Positions 58,415 through 64,000 of a stretch of DNA of 64,000 bases are shown here, one piece after another (the stretch's first letter is position 1; every line of letters begins with the position of its first letter). The stretch covers positions 174,925,692-174,989,691 of the forward strand of contig CP136061.1 in the NCBI GenBank assembly GCA_032622095.1. Reading direction: 5' to 3'. Under the pieces are notes generated by a model, which ran no database searches, had not been told where the DNA came from, and was given only the letters and a program-made list of their open reading frames with translations. The stretch is from Siphonodentalium dalli (Eukaryota > Mollusca > Scaphopoda > Gadilida > Siphonodentaliidae). Made by a program: the position numbers and the translations under genes.

Positions 58415-60570
58415 TGTGCTTGAACATATATTTCGGTTTTATATATGGTATGTTCTCACAGAAACGCATGTATGCTAATGATATGCATATGTGTCATTCT
58501 TACATGCTGGGATATATTGTGGAAATATATGTAGTTTAATGTCAAATTTTGATATATTTCCGCTACATTGGCAGCCATCTCGATTACAATAAGATACCGT
58601 ACTAATAACTTTGGATTATCTAAATCGGAGTTATTTCATTCATATATCTAACACTGAGATATCGTTCTCCTGTGGTGGACATGTTATTTGACATATAAAA
58701 AAAATATAAGTTTTGGTGAATTTTCAAGATGCTTAGTTGGAAAATAATTATCATATGAACTTGCATTTTGAGTCATTGCGGTAAGACATCTGATAGCAAT
58801 GTGTCATAACATGCCTATTATTAATTTGGAAGAAGCAAAGTAGTCTACTACATTCACCTTCCACATGACAAAAATGTAATTGGGTGAAAGAGGGTAAAAT
58901 TTGCATACTATCATATTTTGGCTGCCATTTTAGAAGCCATCTTGGATTAAGTTGACAGTTTCTGGATCCAGTTAGAAGTAAATACATTATGTATAAACGA
59001 TCTTACTCATTTCCATCACCGATTAATTATAATTTTCTGTAAGGAAATATTTAGAAAATAAAAAAGTATATTTGGCAAAAATTCATACCACTTCCTTTAA
59101 AACATTGCATTTGGAGAAGAAAATCAAGGTTATGATCCAAGAAATCAACTAATGCGATGCCAAAGTGATTTGTTATCAAGAATGAAGAGAAGTATATTCC
59201 CTAGTCATCACCAGTTCAATACCATCGGAAATGGTGTAGGCGACATGCATGAAAAAACATAAATTTTCCCAATTCCGGTCACCATTTTTGTGGCCTGCAT
59301 CTTTGATCGAGAGGTAAAAATTTTATATAAAAATATAACAACATGGCATCACACCATACACTGTATGTCATATTGTATTGTATCATGTTGTATTGTCATA
59401 TATTTTATATCAATTATATTTTGATCACAGAATCCAACAATCGCAAACTCCCAGTCATGACCTCAGGGGGTCTAACAAATTTTTTTCTGAAGTAAAGACC
59501 ATATATTGGCTCATGAGCATGGTCTCTATATTTGTTCATGGTTATCCCATGGGAGCCCAAAATCAGACATAACCGACTCTACTACTGTGTCTATGGATAG
59601 TTTTTACAGTATATAACAAAAATAAAAAATGAGAATTTCCATCAATTTCCCCAATTATACCCTCTATCAAATTTGGCAAATATTATATTAATTTTGATAA
59701 AAGTAATTTTATTTGCGAATCTGGTTGTGCTTTGGTGTGTTGGTAGCCCAGTTTAAAGGGGAAGAATACAAACTTCTTGGAATTAGAAAATAATAAAAAA
59801 AAAAAAGATTCCATCCATACAAATATTTAGTACATGTATTGCCCACTCTCTAAACTGAGCATCAGGGGCATATGCCACATACACTTGGCATTGCACTTGT
59901 ATTAATAGAGTTGTTACTCTTTGTTCTAGGGTGAGAGTAATTCCTCATCTACAAAACATGTCAATATTTATAAAAAATCAAGCCACAATGACTCTTTGAT
60001 ATATCAAATTTCTTTTCTACCAGTATATTGGATATATATTTGATGTAGACTATTTTATTTATTATATTCGTATTTACTGATCACTAATGCGAATACAGTG
60101 GAATAATTGGCCACACCATGATATTTAGTTAAGAATTTGGAAGAATTACAATGTAATAAAATGTCAATTGTGCCATTATTCAAAGTACTGATCATTTACT
60201 CTATTTAGTCATCTGTTTTCAAACTATGTCATGGTGAATTGTATAAAGTGACATAAACCCTTTCTTCACTTATGGATTCTCCCATCAGTTCTAAAAGTTT
60301 ATATCAGAGTTGTTGGTTATTAATTTGGAGGGGTTATCAGGATACATAAGCAGACAACAGAGATATAAAGTCACCAGTAAATAAATGTCGCTGGCAAATA
60401 CACAATGAATAAACTCCCAAATAATATTAAATATACAAATAAAATACAACTTCTTACAGTATGATAATAAACTTCACTCCTGCACTATCTAAATAAACAT
60501 GTAAACATTAAATAGTTGTTTTTTTAATTAAAACTTTGAATATGTTGAATGCAACTGTTTAGTATTGTTT
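58415..60570. other. End of MDN1 intron 3, nothing recognised
   Basis: AT-rich sequence with no repeat matched in this window and no coding signal. It is one of the few long non-repetitive-looking stretches here. Confidence 0.5.
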
Positions 60571-60581
60571 ATGTTTTGCAG

Positions 60582-60668
60582 TTAGAAGAATCTACTTTCT
60601 GCAAGCTTCGAGCCGACCTTGAGAGCCAGATATCCAAATGGCATGAGATGTCTGCTGATTCTGATGTG
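60582..60668 (+). CDS. MDN1: MDN1 exon (helix leading to MIDAS domain)
   Basis: 29 codons, phase 0. The acceptor is atgttttgcag at 60571-60581. The peptide includes LRADLESQISKWHE, matching the LR-x-x-LE-x-Q-x-x-x-W helix that precedes the MIDAS domain in midasin. Two in-phase donors are possible: GTG|gtttgt at 60669, or GAT|gtggtt one codon earlier at 60666. I prefer the first because exon 2 uses the same gtttgt form. The following exons (C-terminal linker helices and the MIDAS domain with its DxSxS metal site) are not in the remaining 3.3 kb and must lie beyond 64,000. Confidence 0.88.
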
Positions 60669-60843
60669 GTTTGTTAACTTCTCCATAGTCTCTCAGATTA
60701 CCCTCCCATCTTCTACATTATTGTCATACTTATTAATGTGTGTTAATTAGACCTCTTACCCCTTCATATTCACACAGGTTCTGGCATACTCCATGTTGCC
60801 AAATTACATTGACTTATTGCATGGGACCAGTCACATGCTTTTT

Positions 60844-61700
60844 AACTCACCTGAGACAAAGTCTCCGGTGGAGCTATAGTCATCACTCCTCGCCCGTCGT
60901 CCGTCCGTCCGTCTGTCCGTCTGTCCGTCCGTCAACTTTTTAAAAAACATCTTCTCCTCTTAAACCATCATACCGAATTGGTTCATATTTGGTGTGTATG
61001 TTCCCTAGGTGACTCTCATTCAGATTTGTTCAAATGAGGTCACTGGGTCAAATAGTTGCGAAACCAGGGCCATAACTCTATTCCTCCACAGTAATTCTTA
61101 CAACAACTTCTTGTCCATAACCATTGTGCCAATTTAGCTAATATTTGGTATGGAGAGTCCTTGGGTGACTGGTGTTCAGATTTGTTCAAATGAGGTCACC
61201 CGGTCAATTAGTTGAGAAACCAGGGCCATAACTCATAGTGATTCTTACAATGACTTCTTCTAAAAATATATTGGGCCGATTTAGCTTATATTTGCTACCG
61301 AGGGACCTTGGGTGACTGGGAATCAGATTTGTTCAAATTGGGTCACTGGGTCAAATAGGGACAGAGCCAGGGACATAACTCTAAAAACCAAAAAATTACA
61401 TTTTTGCATTTTGATCATATTTGGTGTGGATGTTCCCTAGGTACCTGTCATTCAGATTTGTTCAAATGAGGTCACTGTGTCAAACAGTTGCGAAACCAGG
61501 CCCATAACTATATTCCTCCTTGGTAATTCTTATAACGACTTCTTGTCAACAACCATTATGCCGATTTAGTTTATATTTGGTATGTGGGGTCATTGAATGA
61601 CTGGGGTTCAGATTTGTTCAAATGGGGTCACTGGGTCAAATAGTTCCATAATTCCCCAAAAAATAATAAAAAATTCAGGAACTCCTTGATCAATTTAACA
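60844..61700 (+). mobile_element. Hairpin-led minisatellite element (ctcacctgag family), 5' part
   Basis: A T-run, then an imperfect hairpin ctcacctgagacaaagtctccggtgg..., then about 40 bp of gtccgtccgtctgtccgtct, then about five monomers of about 147 bp with cagatttgttcaaatgaggtc, actgggtcaaatag, accagggccataactct and ttagctaatatttggtatg. The same layout is common in mollusc genomes (from memory) and fits Helentron-like elements. It starts about 175 bp after MDN1 exon 4. Confidence 0.65.
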
Positions 61701-61707
61701 TACAAAA

Positions 61708-61726
61708 AAAAATATCACCCCCCCCC
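61708..61726. repeat. Poly-C run
   Basis: About 12 C in an AC-rich stretch; nothing else is seen in 61,700-62,040. Confidence 0.7.
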
Positions 61727-62059
61727 CCCCACATGACCCAGAACCCCACCCTGCCCCCAACCAACAGCATTCCACCCTATCTCATATCCTAACTCACAGG
61801 TAAATAAAGTTTTTTGTTTTTAAATTCCCATTACATGGCAACTCTCCTATGAACTGATAGACACATGGCAAGGCAGATAGAGAGATAAAGATAGCTTCTG
61901 CAGCCTTAGGCAGAGTCCCCAGGGAGTGTATTCATGTCATCCATAATTTAAATGAGATTAATGGTGTTATCAATGAAGCACCCTTGTTGTTTACATTATC
62001 ACTCAGTGGTCATTAAAATCAGATTAATTTCATTTTCTCAGAGTGCCTGGCATTTGGAG

Positions 62060-63130
62060 AATGAGGTTCCCAGTGGGTGAATTTAGTGACGCTATCCTAC
62101 ACAGCATGCTAGCATAACCAAATACACCCTCTGAGAACCTTATTCCACTTAGGCCTCATCTTCTGGGAAGTATCTAGAGTCTCAAGATCTCATTATGCTT
62201 AGGCCTCATCTTCTGGGAAGTATCTATAGTATCAAATTTACATTGTTGTTAGTTAAATTTCCCTTCTAGGAAGTTTCTGTATCCCTTAATTTGCAGAAGA
62301 TAAAATTCATGATTGAGGTGCCCAATGGGTGAACATCACCAATTTCAACTGGGGAACTTCAATCTTATTCTAGGTCTTCCATAGCAGTTGAGGGCCTTAT
62401 CAGAATGAGGTCCCAGAGGGTGAATATAGTGATACTAGCCCGCTGTGCAGGATAGCCTCACTAAATTCACCCTCTGGGTACCTCATTCTGCAAATAACAG
62501 ACAGACTATTTCAAAGGTTGATTCAAGGCTAGCATCACAAAATTCACCATTTGGGGACCTCATTCTGCTTAGGCCTCATCTTCTGGGAAGTATCTATAGT
62601 ATCAAATTTACATTGTTGTTAGTTAAATTTCCCTTCTAGGAAGTTTCTATATCCCCTAATTTGCAGAAGATAAAATTCATAATTGAGGGGCCCAATGGGT
62701 GAACATCACCAACTTCAACTGGGGAAATTCAATTTTATTCTAGGTCTTCCATAGCAGTTGAGGACTTTATCAGAATGAGGTCCCCAGAGGGTGAATTTAG
62801 CGTCACTAAATTCACCCTCTGGGGACCTCACTCTGCAAATGACAGACACACTATCACACTTTTTCAAGGCTTGTTGTATAATACATTGTGTTGCTTGAGG
62901 CCAGGCATACACAATGTAGGAACAAACACGCTTTTTTTCACCCTCTAGCGACCTCATTCTGCTTAGGCCTCATCTTCTGGGAAGTATCTATAGTATCAAA
63001 TTTACATTGTTGTTAGTTAAATTTCCCTTCTAGGAAGTTTCTATATCCCCTAATTTGCAGAAGATAAAATTCATAAATGAGGTGCCCAATGGGTGAATAT
63101 CACCAACTTCAACTGGGGAACTTAATTTTT
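62060..63130. repeat. Tandem repeat of 370-395 bp carrying hairpins
   Basis: The anchor aggcctcatcttctgggaag occurs at 62,151, 62,201, 62,571 and 62,965; full units follow the last three. Each unit also has ttgttagttaaatttccctt and gatgcccaatgggtgaa-atc-like blocks. Between units are inverted pairs of gaggtccccagagggtgaat. At 62,775-62,830 the pair is separated by only a few bases, giving a near-perfect hairpin of about 25-bp arms. Confidence 0.85.
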
Positions 63131-63134
63131 ATCC

Positions 63135-63640
63135 TTATCAGATTTGTGAAAATGGGATCACAAAGTCAAATAAGGGCAGAGCAAGAGACTTAACTATTTC
63201 ACTACATAGTAATTCTTAAAATATGTTTGCAAGAACTAGTTGGCTTATATAGAATGGAATGTTCTTCGTTGACTGCAATTCAGATTTTTTTAATGGGGTC
63301 ACCTGGTCAAATAGGGGCCAAGCGAAGGACAGTTTCCCTCTTAATATGCTTCCTTCACAAGGACCATCAGGTCTATTTGACTGATATTTATGATATGTAT
63401 GAAGGGTTCTTTGGTGTCTGGGATTCAAATTTATTCAGATGGGGTCACCCGGTTAAATAGGGTGGGACCAGGGACATAACTATATGTCTCTATAGTAATT
63501 CTTAAAATGTCTTCTCAAGGGATTTTGGACTATTTAGCTTACATATAGTATGGAGGAATCAGGAAGATCCTTTAGTGACTGAGATACAGATTTGTTAAAA
63601 TGAGGTCAACCTGTCAAGAAATGGCAGTCTATGGGGAGTT
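63135..63640 (+). repeat. More monomers of the 60,844 family
   Basis: About three units with cagatttg-t-aaatggggtca, tcaaatagggrccagrg and agtaattcttaaaatg. The 370-bp hairpin repeat at 62,060-63,130 appears to have been inserted into this array. The remaining 63,640-64,000 holds nothing recognised. Confidence 0.65.
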
Positions 63641-64000
63641 AACACTTTTGTGTCCAATAAAATCATAGAAAAACCAAATTCATTAAAACATCTACCTTGG
63701 AACCACCTGACTGATTGGTCTGACATACATGTATTGTTTTTTGGGTCCATGGATAATTGGGCTTCAAACATGTTTAAATGGTTTTAGAAAAAGGCGCTTG
63801 TGAGATTGGAAATTTCCAACAATTGAGAAAGTTTGAGGTGTCGGTTGTGAAATTCCAACCTAAGACTTGGGAGTCTGGATCCCGGTCGGGAGGGGACTTG
63901 TTGAGCTGGAGGAGGGGGTGATCAGTAGTGTACAGTTGGCAATTTCAAGGTGGTTTTTTACCAAGCTACATACTTGAAGTCTCTCTAGCCACATATCCTG

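Larger units (their letters stand above)
41820..60581 (+). other. MDN1 intron 3, about 18.8 kb
   Basis: It runs from gtattg to tttatgttttgcag. Its core is one TTAA-flanked transposon inflated by two later insertions (46,483-58,410). Confidence 0.8.
1983..60668 (+). other. MDN1: Midasin (MDN1) gene span, four internal exons and three giant introns
   Basis: Four short open segments, each bounded by AG/GT and each an exact multiple of three (105, 189, 198, 87 nt), read in one direction in phase 0. In order they match the tail of the acidic linker of midasin as I remember it from vertebrates: a KR-x-PG start, a DAQ-x-x-DVA block, an ESTIHT block, then an LR-x-x-LE-x-Q-x-x-x-W block. Midasin is a dynein-related AAA ATPase that removes assembly factors from pre-60S particles in the nucleolus and nucleoplasm; its C-terminal MIDAS domain binds the UBL domains of NLE1/Rsa4 and WDR12/Ytm1. 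The AAA ring should lie upstream and the MIDAS domain downstream of this window. Introns are about 4,047, 35,298 and 18,762 bp. Confidence 0.9.

Overview
The window is metazoan nuclear DNA: AT-rich, with GT-AG introns, no operons, tRNA-derived SINEs, hAT and TTAA-type DNA transposons, and many minisatellite-bearing rolling-circle-like repeats. A marine invertebrate is likely; I cannot name the clade from sequence alone. The only host gene I can support is midasin (MDN1/Rea1), the giant AAA ATPase of 60S ribosome assembly. Four consecutive phase-0 exons lie on the + strand at 1983-2087, 6135-6323, 41622-41819 and 60582-60668. They encode the end of the acidic linker just before the MIDAS domain. 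They are separated by introns of about 4.0, 35.3 and 18.8 kb, so more than 99% of the window is intron and nearly all of that is repeat.

Layout. 1-1534 (-): broken ORF1-like retroelement protein running off the left edge. 2.1-6.1 kb (intron 1): several short hairpin-plus-minisatellite repeats. 6.3-11.5 kb: a truncated TTAA-family element and other dispersed repeats. 11,977-22,520: a 5,272-bp direct tandem duplication, two nearly identical copies. Each copy holds a 2.3-kb DNA transposon with GCGATAA/GACGAAAA end arrays and a tRNA-derived SINE with a perfect target-site duplication. 22.4-40.7 kb: two head-to-tail Helentron-like elements, the second split by a 15.75-kb hAT-bounded composite (24,107-39,861, 8-bp target duplication GTCGTACC). 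The composite carries a dead hAT transposase and further nested elements, including a foldback with 0.3-kb inverted arms. 40.9-44.4 kb: a 342-bp MITE, MDN1 exon 3, a one-monomer Helentron-like element, and a 2-kb element with AATCGGTACCGATT end arrays. 46.5-58.4 kb: a TTAA-flanked element swollen by a 3.8-kb Helentron-like array and a 6.6-kb segment bounded by LTR-like direct repeats. 60.6-64 kb: MDN1 exon 4, then two interleaved minisatellite families.

Nothing here works as a gene cluster. The interest lies in the transposon stratigraphy. Filled and empty sites of the same element occur in one window, so insertion chemistry (no duplication for the Helentron-like family, 8 bp for hAT, TTAA for another) can be read directly. 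Several unrelated families share one of two designs: a hairpin followed by a GTCCGTC-rich stretch and a minisatellite core, or inverted ends packed with a short subterminal motif.
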